In this document: positions 10,898 through 22,927 of the stretch, piece after piece | Layout of the letters: the number at the start of each line of letters is the position of its first letter | Position numbering within the stretch: the first letter of the stretch is position 1 | Origin: Usnea hakonensis | Taxonomy: Eukaryota > Ascomycota > Lecanoromycetes > Lecanorales > Parmeliaceae | Direction of reading: 5' to 3' | Assembly (NCBI GenBank): GCA_013423325.1 | Contig: BLJB01000069.1 | Span: 124,001 to 188,000 of the forward strand | Length of the DNA: 64,000 nt | Program-made: the position numbers and the translations under genes | Notes under the pieces: generated by a model | Seen by the model: the letters and a program-made list of their open reading frames with translations, nothing else | What the model was told of the DNA's origin: nothing | The model's database searches: none

Positions 10898-12145
10898 ATG
10901 GCTGACGACGAGGTTGCCACGAGGGCACCAGAGAGTGATGCAAAGGAGCCCAGCATGATTTCATCTGAGGATACGCCAGCCCAAAAAGGGGCGAGCATGG
11001 GAGTGTGCAATGTAGCTCCCGCCTGCTAGAATGTCGCTGATCTGAAGCTACCAGGAGCACTGTGTGACGGACAGACCTACTCGTATGTCTCACAAGACTT
11101 AGAACTCCATCCATTGCTTTGGCTGAACACGAACAGCTCTCGGGGATCAGCAACCAAGTGGTGTGGGTCTGATAGCTTTAAGGGCATCCATTGGAACAAA
11201 AGCTTACTATCTTTGAAGGAAATATCTAAGATTGCGGATGTGGAGGTGCATCCAGTCACATGCCAAGGACCATTGGAACCACGTGCTAATATGAGCGTCA
11301 GGTCTACATCACAAAACCTAGCGACTATCCTCACCTCCCTTCTAAGCTTCTGCTCTTTTTGAGCAGTGGGACTGGCATACACTCCAAGAACAATCAGCTT
11401 CAAGCAGACAAGTATGCTAGTGAAGGTTTCTTGGTTGTCATGCCGGACCAGTACGTAGTATTTCCGCCTAATATGAGGCGTACCATTGACATCTTTGAGG
11501 TTTGCTGGAGACGCTGCACCCAGCAGTGCAACAGATCCAAATGCAAATGAGGAGAACGCGTCAATGATCGAAAAAGTCAAAATGGGGTTTGCAACGACCG
11601 CTAAATCCTTCATGGTAGACATGTGGCTTGCCAGACAGACGCCCGAGAAGGTCCTGCCTGTGCTACAAAAGGTGGTCGAGGGCGCGAAAGAGGAATTTGC
11701 AGATGCAGTTGCCAATGGAGGTGGTGTCTACGCCGTTGGTTACTGTTTCGGTGGCAAATACGTCTGTCTGCTAGCCGCTGAGTTACCAGATTCTGCTGCT
11801 CACGGTCAAGCGCCGCCAAAAGATGAAGAAGCCGGGATGGCGAAAGCAGAGCCGTTGATTAAAGTGGGAGCTCTAGCTCATGGTACAATGATCACCACAG
11901 AGGATCTCGAAGCCATTAAATCACCTATATCAATGGCTTGTGTGGAAAACGACCAGCTGTTTCCAGACGACGTACGCACAGCAGGTCAGAAATATCTGGA
12001 AGAGAACCAGATCAAGCACGAAGTCAAAGTCTATTCAGGTGTGCCCCATGGATTTGCTGTTGTAGGGGAGTATCAGGATCCAAAGATTCAAGAAGCGCAG
12101 AAGGAGGCTTTTGAGCAAATGGTTGAATGGCTCAAGTCCCACTAG
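10898..12145 (+). CDS. dienelactone hydrolase-family protein with in-frame TAG
   Basis: My model has exons 10898-11082, 11203-11245, 11302-11450 and 11500-12145, all phase-consistent, for 340 codons. The alpha/beta-hydrolase core shows the DLH nucleophile box GYCFGG (Cys near codon 206), the acid region VENDQLFPDD (near 275) and the His box GVPHGFAV (near 308). Family members hydrolyse enol-lactones or related esters, but the substrate here is unknown. The third intron has a good TGCTAAT-like branch site upstream of GTCAG. One TAG (11027-11029) interrupts the reading frame at codon 44, between the conserved-looking stretches ASMGVCNVAPAC and NVADLKLPG. It may be a real nonsense mutation, a sequencing error, or a sign that the first exon is drawn wrongly. 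The catalytic half is intact. Confidence 0.72.
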
Positions 12146-12572
12146 ATGATCATTTTTCACATTGGCGGCATATCTTCATGAGAGCAAAGTATCGTGTTCT
12201 ATACCCACTGAGACATGAATAATGAAAATTATTACTGGCGGATGTTGCTTCAGCAAGCAGTCGTTTCTCAGAGAGCTCATGTGGAAACTGAAGATGGGTT
12301 CTGGAACTGATCTTGTTCGCAGTATGAGCACCTATGATGGATGGTGTATAGGTGTAGGTTCCGAGGATAGCTACCGAAGCCTAGACATGCTGGAAAATGT
12401 ATTTATTCTTGGTCGGACAGCAGGCCACTCATCTATCTGTAAGTAAAATGCCCTTCGTTGATCCAGAAACGTGACAGCGATGAGTTGACTACATATTCGC
12501 ATTGTAGCATCGAGTATTCGTCTAAAAACGGACAGACACACCTGGCGATGGTGATTCCTTGACATGATTAGC
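12146..12572. other. convergent 3' intergenic region
   Basis: Spacer between convergent genes. Nothing recognised. Confidence 0.5.
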
Positions 12573-13205
12573 CTAGTACAAGCTGAGCTCTCCAGTGCCC
12601 AAATAATCCTCTCTGCCCTCGAACGAGATCCAGATCATCTCAAACGCAAAAAGCACACACGGATATGCCTCCACAAAGCTCACTATCCCCGTCAAAGAAA
12701 TGGCCCACAATCCCCAAGTTAGTAGCGGATGCAGTCTCCTGGGTGCCACTTCAAGAGTAACATCCCCCACCTCCTCTCCGCTCTCCCAGCGGTAGTCCAT
12801 TCCCGCGTGCATGAGTACGTTCGAACGTGAGGGCTCCATACTTTCGACAAGGATCGTTCGCAGAAGTACGAGCACCTTTTCCTCGTCGAGGAAAGAAACG
12901 CGATGGTAGAATGTAAAGCTAAGTAGAACATTGGAATCTGGGACACGGTAGTGGAAGGGTGATGGTGGTGGGTAGGGAGGGAAGACGGGGGTTGGGTTTG
13001 GGGGAAGGCTTTGAGAATGTCAGGATGGACATGAGTATTGAGAGATGTCGTACCTATGATCTTGGATGATGGAGATGTTGTTGTGGAGCTGCTTCGTCGT
13101 GTTGGCAGTGATGAATTGGCCGAGCGAAGGCGCATTATTGGTTGTTCTCGCTGCGAAAGCAAATATGCAACAGTAGAACAATACCGCGAGGTAGCCAATA
13201 TTCAT
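12573..13205 (-). CDS. small secreted or membrane-anchored protein, unknown function
   Basis: Exons 13205-13054 and 13008-12573, with a 45-base intron, give 195 residues. Residues 1-20 form a signal-peptide-like segment (MNIGYLAVLFYCCIFAFA). A Pro-rich stretch follows near 52-70, then a soluble domain with FTFYHRVSFLDEEKVLVLL and a predicted transmembrane helix at about 150-172. The layout suggests a type I membrane protein whose lumenal or extracellular domain is about 125 residues. NxT/NxS sites occur near 34-43. I do not recognise the family and assign no function. The splice is well supported: it restores a continuous, protein-like frame in phase 2. Confidence 0.68.
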
Positions 13206-13913
13206 TGTATGTTGCTACTGGCGAGCACATCAGTGCACAGATGAAGCCAGTTCTTTACCACCAAAGGTTCGGAGGGTTTTGATTGCTTTCGTCGCTTCGC
13301 TTCGTTCTATCCGCTTGCACTGTTGGAGCCGATCATCCACTGTGAAGCGACGCCTTGGCAAAAGAGAATGGTCATTTCCTTTTCTCATCTCGAGTGATCT
13401 CGAGTGATCTTCTCTCAGCTGATCCAAGATCGTGATGACATTGTACCGGGATCGCTGAATTGAAAGCTTCGTTCTTTTCCAATGGGCTGTACATTTCACA
13501 CGCAGAAAACTCAGGGATATCTTGTCGGCAAGATTTTTTTCTTCGTGATTGGACAGGGGAAGACCATATCGGATGAGATTATGTGTACGAGTATTGTACA
13601 ATTACTTGGTTACAGTGAATGATGATCAAGATACCAGTATCAAATCCGGTTCAATATCCAGTCGCCATTCATCTCATGTGGCCACCGTAGAATACAGCCG
13701 GGGCCAGATGCCTTAGGGTTATGCCCTATCTGAGAGTCCTTTTGACATCATTTCACAGCCTGGTGAGTGTGAAGTAAACAGACACTTCATGTAAATGCGA
13801 TGGGTACGTTCGAGCCTCAGAAGACAACGCACGATAGAACATATCTATTTTCTATGGTTTCATGAGCACAGTTTCCAACCTTACTAGATTTGACGATCAA
13901 CGAGCTCCGAAAG
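13206..13913. promoter_or_regulatory. divergent intergenic region upstream of UBP14
   Basis: 708 bases between divergent start codons; contains both promoters. A short direct repeat of CTCGAGTGAT occurs twice near 13390-13410. No gene seen. Confidence 0.45.
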
Positions 13914-16536
13914 ATGGCATGCAAGCATGTTAACGCAACTGGTAGAAGACCCAACAGCCGTGCCCTTGGGCTCGATGCTGACGCTTATCCTCCAGAGCTT
14001 CGCCCACCCACGGCCACCCAGTCAGTCTATAGAGAGGATTGCACGCAGTGCTTTGATTCCATAGTACGACCGTGTGACACCATCTTACAGCCTTGTCTAA
14101 CACGCTTAGGACGATGCAACGGGACTGGATGTCTGCTTATTCTGCTTCAATGGAGGATGCACTGGGGAACGAAATCACGCCCAATTACACAGCCGGAATT
14201 CAAAGCACCCGTTGGTCCTGAATATACAGAGAACGAAGAAAAAAGTGAAGCGCGACGAGCCCCCTCAAAAGATCTCAAAGCTTGCGATAGCAGCAGAAAC
14301 CGAGGAAGATCGGTACGATACTAAAACCCGCGTCGAGTGCTATGAATGTGGAGTGAAGGATGTAGATCGAACAAGTGGAAAGCTCCCGGGGGTCATAGAC
14401 GGCGTTCTCAAGGCCAATACGTTCGCACGGCAAGCGGAAGTACAAGCATGGGAGCAAGAATATACGGCATGTGAGCATACGTTATGCTTGGAACAAGACA
14501 CCGCTCGGAAGATCGATTCTCAGGGTATGTCTATGAATAGAATTGCAGCTCCTCGTGCTGATGGATGCCATAGATCTGGGTCACTGCTCAATGTGTGATC
14601 TGAAAGAAAATCTATGGCTGTGTCTTCAGTGTGGAAATTTGGGTTGTGGTCGTGCTCAGTATGGAGGGATAGGCGGCAACGGCCACGGTCTCCTGCATAC
14701 ACAACAGGCATCTCATTCCGTAGCTGTCAAACTGGGATCAATCACGCCGGAAGGAACAGCAGACATATACTGTTACGCCTGCGATGAAGAGCGGACGGAT
14801 CCGGAGCTTGTCCAGCATCTTGCTTACTGGGGTATTAACATTGCAGAGCGAGAGAAGACCGAAAAAAGTCTTACGGAGATGCAGATCGAGCAAAATCTTA
14901 AATGGGACTTCTCAATGACTACTGAAGATGGCAAAGAGCTCAGCCCTCTCTTTGGCGGCGGGTTGACGGGTCTGAAGAACCTTGGCAACAGCTGTTATCT
15001 AGCCAGCATATTACAATGTCTTTTCACGATGCCTACCTTCCAAAATCGTTACCACCACCCTCAAGATCCCCCACCCAACGCGCAAGCTCCTGCAGAAGAT
15101 CTAGAGACTCAATTAAGAAAACTTGCCGATGGTCTCCTGTCAGGTCGATACTCGTATCCGGACACAGACGTGACCGCGTCCGAGTACTCTCCTGAAATAC
15201 CTAGTCAGAAAGGTCTTGCGCCTGCTATTCTCAAGCATCTCATTGGGCGAGGCCATGAGGAGTTTTCCACTATGCGCCAACAAGATGCTTTTGAGTTCCT
15301 CCTTCACCTTCTCAAGCTCATCACTCGTTCCTCACACACAGCGTCTCTCGGAGACCCGGTACAATCTTTTCGTTTTGTTATGGAACAGCGACTACAATGC
15401 TTATCTTGCAAAAGGGTCCGATACCGAACGGACGAGCAAGATAATATTTCCATTCCGGTCCCTGTGAGACGGAAGCCTTTAGCGGCCAATGACGCTAAGG
15501 ATAGCGAAAAAGCAAAGGACGAATTTGAACCTGTCAGTCTCAAAGAATGCTTGGATTCCTTCACCTCTGCCGAAGTTGTAGAGCTTACGTGTCCTTCATG
15601 TGGCGGCAAAGACGGCTTTACGAAGCGCTCGCTCTTCAAGAGTTTCCCCACTACACTCGCGGTTAACGCTCGCCGATTTGAGCTAGTCAACTGGGTGCCA
15701 ACGAAGCTCGATGTACCCGTCGTGGTAGGCGATCAGCCTTTCGACTTGGGCGACTACAAATCTTCAGGACTTCAAGACAATGAAGAGCTCCTACCTGAAG
15801 ATGCAAGTGCTACCGGTGCACCAGTCTTCGTACCTAATGAAACTGCACTTGCTCAACTTGAAGGAATGGGCTTTCCACGAGTGCGATGCGAGAAAGCACT
15901 CCACGCTACTGGTAACACCGATTCGGAAACAGCAATGAATTGGCTATTCACACATATGGAAGACCCGGACATCGACGAACCCCTCAATCTAGGTGATGCA
16001 GTTAGCGGAGGTGGGGCTTCGGCGGGCATTAGCCCGGAGAGCATCGAGATGCTGGGGGCGATGGGAATTGGAGCGCCACAGGCACGTAAGGCGTTAAAGG
16101 AAACTGGCGGAGACATTGAGAGAGCGGTGGACTGGGTGTTTAGTCATCCAGACGATCAGGGTGACTTTGGTAGCGATGACGCCGCAATGGATGGCCCCGT
16201 CGCAGGGGGTGAGATGGCAATGGCTGGCAACGCAGACTTGCCCGCGAATTTTCGCTTGCAGAGCATTGTCTGCCATAAGGGTGCGAGTATTCATGCTGGG
16301 TGAGTCCCCTTCTTCATCTCGATCTCCTTCTTTAGAGTCTAATAAGCAAGTATAATCGTTACTGATCACCAACGATTTACAGGCACTACGTAGCTTTTAT
16401 ACGCAAACCGATTCCTGCGGAAGAAGGTGGGGGTGAATCCTGGGTCCTCTTCAACGACGAAAAAGTGGTCAAAGCTCAAGGAGATGTGGACGAGATGAAG
16501 AAATTTGCTTATGTCTACTTCTTTGAGAGAGTGTGA
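13914..16536 (+). CDS. UBP14: ubiquitin carboxyl-terminal hydrolase UBP14 (USP5-like)
   Basis: Exons 13914-13941, 13996-14063, 14110-14524, 14574-16299 and 16383-16536 give 796 residues. An N-terminal variant zinc-finger region (TQSVYREDCTQCFDSI, CLFCFNGGC) precedes the ZnF-UBP (CSMCDLKENLWLCLQCGNLGCGR, about 173-195), the Cys box (GNSCYLASILQCLF, catalytic Cys near 310), two UBA domains (near 597-635 and 661-695) and the His box (GHYVAFIRK, near 746). The two UBA domains between Cys and His boxes are diagnostic for the USP5/UBP14 group. The enzyme disassembles free ubiquitin chains and so supports proteasome function and ubiquitin recycling. All introns are 46-83 bases and in phase. Confidence 0.94.
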
Positions 16537-18314
16537 GGCCTATGCATTGGTTCAAAGCCATGGAGGTTGTCAATTATGAGACACGGGCGATTAACGGGAC
16601 GGATTGATCTCTTCAACAATTAGCGAAGTTGACGAAAAGCATTATGGCGGAGATGTCAGCATAGCGTAGCCTAGTCCCATAGAACAAGTCAATCTCTCAT
16701 CATATGAGCATTGCGCAGCACTCTTGCCATCCTTCTTCCAGAAAGCAAAAGAAAGGACGACAGCAAGATAAGAGGAAAAGCTCGGAGTCAGGCTTTCGAA
16801 CCGAGTTTATCAGGATGCAGAGAAGAGCAGGTGATAGGCTTTGCGGCAGCATGACCAGTACACAGATTGCCTAGTGCTTCGATTAAACACCTAGCAATAC
16901 ACAGAGCACCTAGTAATACACCAATCCAAAGTCCACTCCCCTTCACGGACCTGACTACTAAGCCAACCGCAGTATCTGAGGTTGGCGTTATGGAAAGACG
17001 CAGATACGTCGAATTCAAGTATCCTACCATCTAAATCCAAGATCGCGTTGTTTCAGAGCTACATCTTTCCCGACATCTCCCATTAGAAGATAGAGCTATA
17101 TGCTCGCTGAAGCGGGTAGACAAATGTGAGTATACAGTATGTTGTATTTCGCTTATTTTACCTCTGGCCACAACATTCATCCATTCTTTCCAAAGTGGTG
17201 CTATCACATCGCTGGATCGGATCGAGCGGACTTAGTAGTATGGTCGTTTGTGTGAAGGGATTACTTGGATTGTTTTTTAGTGTTTCTTGATAAATGTCGT
17301 CCCTTTGATCCACAACATAGAGTACACATCCAAGTTCTAAATTTGACCAATCATAAGGATCGAGATGCAGGATTCGGTTGAGGAATCTTCCTTCCTGTGC
17401 TAATCAGAAATGGCTCAGTATCTTGGCTTGCAGCCAAAATGTTTTTGAGCCTTGTGAGAATAAGATTGTACATGCGGCGAAGCGGCACTGATTCTACTAC
17501 AAAGTAGCAACGACAATTAAAAGTGTTCTTGAAAAGAATCGCATGCGTCCTGTAGCATCCTACGTATGTGTTTGGCAAGCTTTACCTTCATCTCGCTGTG
17601 CCGATCTTGTCTGTCTATGAAATCAAAGGACTACCTTAGGCTGAGCTAGATCACTTCCAGAAGATTATTCTGACTCGCACTGCAATATCGAACGTTGATA
17701 CATAGCTCACAAGAACAAATATAGAGACTACCCTGGAGTGTTTCCGAGACGACGAAACCGCAAGAGCGCCACAGCCTCTCGGTAATGCTATCACTGTTGA
17801 GCCTCTCGATGTCTCTACCGACGCGCTTGAGCTTGATGTTACTCATTCAGCACCAGAAGTACGTCAAGGTGCCCAATGCGGGATTAATACACTCATTAGT
17901 AGGTGTTTCCCGCTACAGACTCAGAGGTCTTTTACAGTACCCTGCCTCCCGAAGTACGGACAATTGGCAATACGGCCTGACGTCTCAAATCTGCACGTGA
18001 TATCATTGAACTAATGAGTATAATACACTCTTATACAAGATCGAAATGTACCATCACATGCTCGATCTCTTGAGTTGCCCGAATCAGCGGGACGATTACT
18101 TAGAGATTTAAGCTATGTTATCATTATTTCCCTCCTCTTCCGTTCAATCTTTCAAGACTTATCATCCATTATTTAAGAAGTAAAGAAAATGTCAAATAGT
18201 AGCTGTAAGAGCGATATATCATTTGAGAAGGGCGCAAAAACTTTTTGTTTTTCTTCAAAGGAATCCATCCCCTCCACACTATCCCCAACGATGAATAAAA
18301 ACCCGTCGAGCTCT
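16537..18314. other. gene-poor interval
   Basis: No frame longer than about 80 codons with recognisable motifs on either strand. I see no RNA gene. Confidence 0.5.
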
Positions 18315-18388
18315 CTTTCTTTCTTTCTTTCCTTCTTTCCTTCTTTCCTTCTTTCCTTCTTTCCTTCTTTCCTTCTTTCCTTCTTTCC
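18315..18388. repeat. CTTT/CCTT microsatellite
   Basis: About 74 bases of (CTTT)n grading into (CCTT)n. It produces spurious low-complexity frames on both strands. Confidence 0.95.
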
Positions 18389-19483
18389 ACAAACCGCATC
18401 AACAGACGAGCATACTTTCTCCAGAGAGTGTGCAAGGGAAAGTTTTCATTAAGTGAAAGGCATTTCTTTGCCATTCGTATCCATCAGGCTATATCCGACT
18501 GGTAGAGTACTACGTGGGAAATCGCCCACGCCGACTGTCCTGATTTCAAAGACTGAAAGGCGTAGAGTCTCGATTACCGCGAATAATGTCGTTCTTAGAT
18601 AAATTTCCGAAGCTATGTATTATTTCGCAGAGACGTACTCGATAACATTACCCTTTTGAGTGGTGTCCTATAATTGATAATAACTTCAATTAAATCGCGA
18701 CCAACAAGTCTGAATATAAGGTACTAATAATTAGTTGATACTGTTTTGTACATACTTAATATACGAGATTTTCTGTAATAGCGTTCTCTTGTTCTTTATG
18801 TGGAATTGGTGGTCTGGATATGTAGGTTATGGAAATGTTTTCTTTCAAAAGTCGCTTACTGTCACTCCGACTCGTTAAGCACTGAAGCGATCTCTATCAC
18901 TCGAAGTACTTTAATATGTGCATTTAATCCATTCCATTCTTTATTCCTAGACTTGCCTTTCGAAAGTAGACAGGCACGACAGGGTAGTGAGTACCGCCCC
19001 CCTGTCACCCTACCCGCAGCCTACTGTAAAAGCGGCATCTTCGGGTGAGCACCATATCGAGCTGGAGGGAACTTTATTGGTTGATTTTGCATCATGTTTA
19101 TAATCTTCGCGCGTCATTTGGCTAGTGTGAGTGCGTCGTTTGGGTGATCACCCACTATGAACGAAGCAAATTGTCGTTGCATCTCGTGTGTATCATCACT
19201 AGACAGTGATACTCCTCTGATTTTGTTATCGTCTTCGACGACATCTGCCCTCATGTCTCGGCGCAAGTCTAGGGGGGATCGCCCGTGGCCAGCCTCACTA
19301 CGTTGCCGAGGGCCTTTTTGTTTAGGCGCCACGACCAGCTATTTGGGCATAGGGTGCTTGCCGCTTTGTGATGGTGCGATAAATGGTGTGACTGACGACT
19401 TTTAAAGTCCATATACTCTCTTCTCATACGAAAATCGTGATTGTCAATTCTAACTTCTTTTGATACGAAATATATACACAACC
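18389..19483. other. AT-rich gene-poor interval
   Basis: AT-rich near 18600-18790, consistent with old repeat decay. No gene recognised. Confidence 0.45.
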
Positions 19484-19867
19484 ATGTCCAAAGCACAAAT
19501 ACCACTCAACGACCCTCTTTCTCAAATGGCCCCTCCACCCCCCTATTCACCTCCCACCACGACACAAATCTCACCCTCCGCCACCACCAAACACGACAAC
19601 AAAGAGCCCCCCACCCCACACCACGACATCCCCGAATCCGACCAGCGCCGCATCACCGCCTGGGCTGACGGCGAAAGAGATCGCATCCACCGCTGGGCTG
19701 AGGGGGAGGAGGAACGGATCTCTTCTATAGCGGCAACGTCGGGGAACGAGGAGGTGGATAAAGCGGCGCGGCGAGTGGAGCGGGAGCTCGAGAATGGGTT
19801 GCGTCGGGTTGAGGAGCAGGCTCGGGAGGCGATGGAACGGGCGAGGAAGGCGGCGGGTGAGAAATAA
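19484..19867 (+). CDS. small charged PPxY-containing protein, unknown function
   Basis: The frame encodes 127 residues from an ATG in good context (ACAACCATGTCC). The first third is Pro-rich and contains PPPPYSPP, which includes a PPxY motif of the type bound by WW domains (for example Rsp5-family ubiquitin ligases). The last two thirds are highly charged (ERDRIHRWAEGEEERI, then RVERELENGLRRVEEQ) and likely form one long helix or coiled coil. There are no membrane segments. It may be an adaptor or a lineage-specific protein; the motif is seen, the binding is inference. No intron is needed. Confidence 0.6.
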   Translation: MSKAQIPLNDPLSQMAPPPPYSPPTTTQISPSATTKHDNKEPPTPHHDIPESDQRRITAWADGERDRIHRWAEGEEERISSIAATSGNEEVDKAARRVERELENGLRRVEEQAREAMERARKAAGEK

Positions 19868-20791
19868 TGAGAGGAGGGAGGGATTGGTGGATCGTCTGTA
19901 CACTATGCGATGGTGGATTTGCGGGTCTTGCTCCAGGCGAGCTTCTAGGGATGAAGTTGGAGGGATTTCAGGGCTTTGGGCGAGAATGGGTATGGTCTGC
20001 ATGAAAGTTTCTGCTGAAAGGAAACAGTATACCATGTTGAGAATATATTCCTACTCTCATTATACTACTTGTCCGTTTTTTCCCACCCAACTGTCCCGCT
20101 TCCAGCATTTTGGAACCAAGTAATCCTACAATATCCGAAAATAATCAGACCGGCCTGCATTGGAAGGACAATATTGATAGATCTATCTGAAATCTGGCGG
20201 AGTAACGACTAATACACTACTTGTTCGTAACAATTGCCCACTTTTTGAAAGAAGGTGTATACCCTTATGCGCTAGCCTCCACAGCATGTTTCTAAGTAGG
20301 AGCCCCCCGGGGATGCGCCCCCGTAAGCTACTCTATAGCCTAGTGCGTATAAGGTAGCTACCTTAGGGAAGGCACGAGCAAGGTGGGTTGTCCGGCTTCG
20401 CACTAGGCCGAATTCATAGTAGCGCGTTTTTCCGGACGGGGTGTCTTCTTTTTTCCGCCACTGCATACCATTGGCATCGCCACGTATATGGACCGAGAAG
20501 TAAGTGCATAGAACGAAGATTTGAAGATATGAGGCTGACCATGACAGGCTGGTTCAGCAGCTTGGGCTGCCAAGAGAGAGCACTGCCTCAATTTCAAGCC
20601 ACCGCCAAGGACTCTACTTTTTCGTTGATGCCTGACAGTGGCCACTATTCTGATCCACTGAATTATTACAGTACTTCTGTCATGATGTCCTCGAGCTTTT
20701 CTCAAAGTATGCAACTCACTCGATCCCGCTCTTTATACGTTCAGTCAAGAATCCTGCTGAAATATACGATCCAAAGCCGCAGGATCTTGTG
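19868..20791. other. intergenic, no gene recognised
   Basis: Short frames only. The 3' part should hold the HET-gene promoter. Confidence 0.45.
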
Positions 20792-22927
20792 ATGACGGTG
20801 GAGAGCCATGAGTCAAATGATCTTGGCATCCAAAGGAGTGAGGCAGATGTTGGTGATAGCGCGAAGTTATGTTCTCAATGCTCTCGAATCGATTTCGGGA
20901 GGATCTTCAACTCTAGGATTTCCAAGGCCGATGGCTATAAGATTGCAGACTTGGGGTTTAGAACATCTGCGTGGAACACAAGCAATTGTCCTTCATGTCG
21001 CTTGTTCGCTGCTGTCCGTATTCCTCCATCGATGCCTGGTCTGGGTGGGGGCTCGGACTACCATCTGAGAGCTGTCTCATTCCTCAGGACAACACGTGAA
21101 GCTTTCCCTAATACTCCTGACAAGGCTTTAGTGGGGTTTGACACTGTGTGCCTCATGGTTTTGCCTACCGGTGGACCGCCAGTAACTCCAGAAATGCTGA
21201 AAGAGGCTCTGAAGCAACGCGAAGCTAAGGGGGTCCTCTGTCGAGTAGACACCTCTAGCCGTGAGACTTTGTCGACTTTCGGTGTCCGCAGGGTGGAACC
21301 AAATTATATCAACTTCCAGCTTCTGCGAGTATGGCTCGACATTTGCCAGCAAACTCACTACTCGTCATGTTCTCTCAACGATAGCCAACCGCTAGTTTCG
21401 CTTAGACTCATCGACTGCCAGACACGATTGATGGTGGAGGCCACTTCAAGACTGCCTTTTGTTGCGCTCAGCTATGTCTGGGGCTCGAAGCCACTCGGAC
21501 ATCAGCCTCGATCTCTGCAAAAAGGAACCTGCATACCCGACGATCTTCCAGTTGTAATAGAAGATGCGATTACGGTGACTCTGAAACTCGGTTGGCGCTA
21601 CTTGTGGGTCGACAGACTTTGCATCAATCAAATGGACGATGCTGATAAGCACAGCCAAATTGGGCAGATGGATCTGATCTTTAGCGGAGCATCTGTAACT
21701 CTAGTTGCCGCGGCTGGCCTTGATGCGGACTTTGGACTACCAGGAGTTGGACGCACTCCGAGGGTACCACAACCCTTTGCTATTGCTCGGAACCAGCTTC
21801 TCGCATCGACGATGCGTCTTCCGGAAATGTCAATCCTGCATTCCAAGTGGGCTACACGAGGTTGGACTTATCAAGAGGCAACGTTGTCCACACGACGCTT
21901 AGTGTTCACAGAGGAGCAGGTATGTTTTGAATGCAAATGCATGTCCTGTTGCGAGTCGGTGATCAATCCTTTGATTCTGCCAATAAACCAAAGTCAGGAA
22001 AATGCAGAGTTCAGGTTACAGATGCGGAAACGTTACTTTGAATCGTGTTCTTTACTTGAACAAAAGTCTAATCAGTCCGAGGAGAGCCAAAATGGAATAT
22101 CCCAAATAAGACAGCACGTACAACGCTTCACAGCACGGGATCTCACTTATGAAACCGACTCTCTGTCTGCGTTCTTAGGGATTCTGAACCAGTACAGGAA
22201 CAGATCGCCTTCGATCTATCACTTTTGGGGCTTGCCGATCAACTATCCTGGGATAGTTCAGGCGCCTTTGGCTCTGGTCATCAATCTATGCTGGCAGCAT
22301 CCACCAGGTCTGAACAAAGACCCACCGCGACGCAGGGAAGCGTCACCATCGTTCTCCTGGGCTGGCTGGTCTGGCGTCGCATTGCTCCCAAAATGGTCGC
22401 CCTGGGCTGTGGAAAGGCTAGCAACGACAAGTATCTCACAACAGCCCTCACCAATCTTGTCCTTCCTACTTGAACAAGTCACCAAAGAACTAGCGGGGCG
22501 CCCGTTGCCCTCCTACTACCTGAAGTTGGATGTCAACATGATCAAGATTCAATTAAAGTATAATCCAACCATTGATCCCGACCGGTCCGACTTTTGGTTC
22601 GTAAACCCTCCACAACAGGGCGACCAAAGCGAGTATCGTGTTCCGGCTATTCTTTCGAAGCGACCCTTTAAAGGAGATGTATTTTTCCAAAAATTGCAAA
22701 ACTGCCCGTGTGACTGTCTAGTCATGGCTGGAAACCACTCGCTTTTTGAGGATGTTATGGAAAACAATATCAAAGGAGGCAACAGTTTTTGGTATTTATG
22801 GAACTTCCTGCTGTTGGTTGAGCAGCACGGAGACATTTATGAGCGAATTGGCGTGATCAGCGACAGGGACCTACCACTAAAAACTAGTCACCTGCCGAGG
22901 ACGAAGCGAACAGTCTGGCTGGGCTAG
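20792..22927 (+). CDS. HET-domain protein (heterokaryon incompatibility)
   Basis: The gene encodes 711 residues from the ATG at 20792; the frame opens three bases earlier with GTG. The HET domain (Pfam HET) spans roughly residues 220-375, with FVALSYVWGS, VVIEDAITVTLKLGWRYLWVD (quoted in part), DRLCINQ, QMDLIFSGASVTLVAAAG and WATRGWTYQE. Upstream is a Cys-rich N-terminus (CSQCSRI, SCRLF), often seen in this family; downstream is a long unassigned region. HET domains trigger cell death after fusion of incompatible hyphae and are distantly TIR-like. No partner domain or repeat is visible. The closest neighbours are the VYD-module and patatin genes. Confidence 0.88.
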   Translation: MTVESHESNDLGIQRSEADVGDSAKLCSQCSRIDFGRIFNSRISKADGYKIADLGFRTSAWNTSNCPSCRLFAAVRIPPSMPGLGGGSDYHLRAVSFLRTTREAFPNTPDKALVGFDTVCLMVLPTGGPPVTPEMLKEALKQREAKGVLCRVDTSSRETLSTFGVRRVEPNYINFQLLRVWLDICQQTHYSSCSLNDSQPLVSLRLIDCQTRLMVEATSRLPFVALSYVWGSKPLGHQPRSLQKGTCIPDDLPVVIEDAITVTLKLGWRYLWVDRLCINQMDDADKHSQIGQMDLIFSGASVTLVAAAGLDADFGLPGVGRTPRVPQPFAIARNQLLASTMRLPEMSILHSKWATRGWTYQEATLSTRRLVFTEEQVCFECKCMSCCESVINPLILPINQSQENAEFRLQMRKRYFESCSLLEQKSNQSEESQNGISQIRQHVQRFTARDLTYETDSLSAFLGILNQYRNRSPSIYHFWGLPINYPGIVQAPLALVINLCWQHPPGLNKDPPRRREASPSFSWAGWSGVALLPKWSPWAVERLATTSISQQPSPILSFLLEQVTKELAGRPLPSYYLKLDVNMIKIQLKYNPTIDPDRSDFWFVNPPQQGDQSEYRVPAILSKRPFKGDVFFQKLQNCPCDCLVMAGNHSLFEDVMENNIKGGNSFWYLWNFLLLVEQHGDIYERIGVISDRDLPLKTSHLPRTKRTVWLG

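Noticed and set aside
16788..17030. 80-codon minus-strand frame with one hydrophobic stretch
   Set aside because: No start context, splice partner or motif; too short to support.
18169..18474. Lys/Arg/Glu-rich and Ser/Phe-rich frames
   Set aside because: Translations of the CTTT/CCTT microsatellite.
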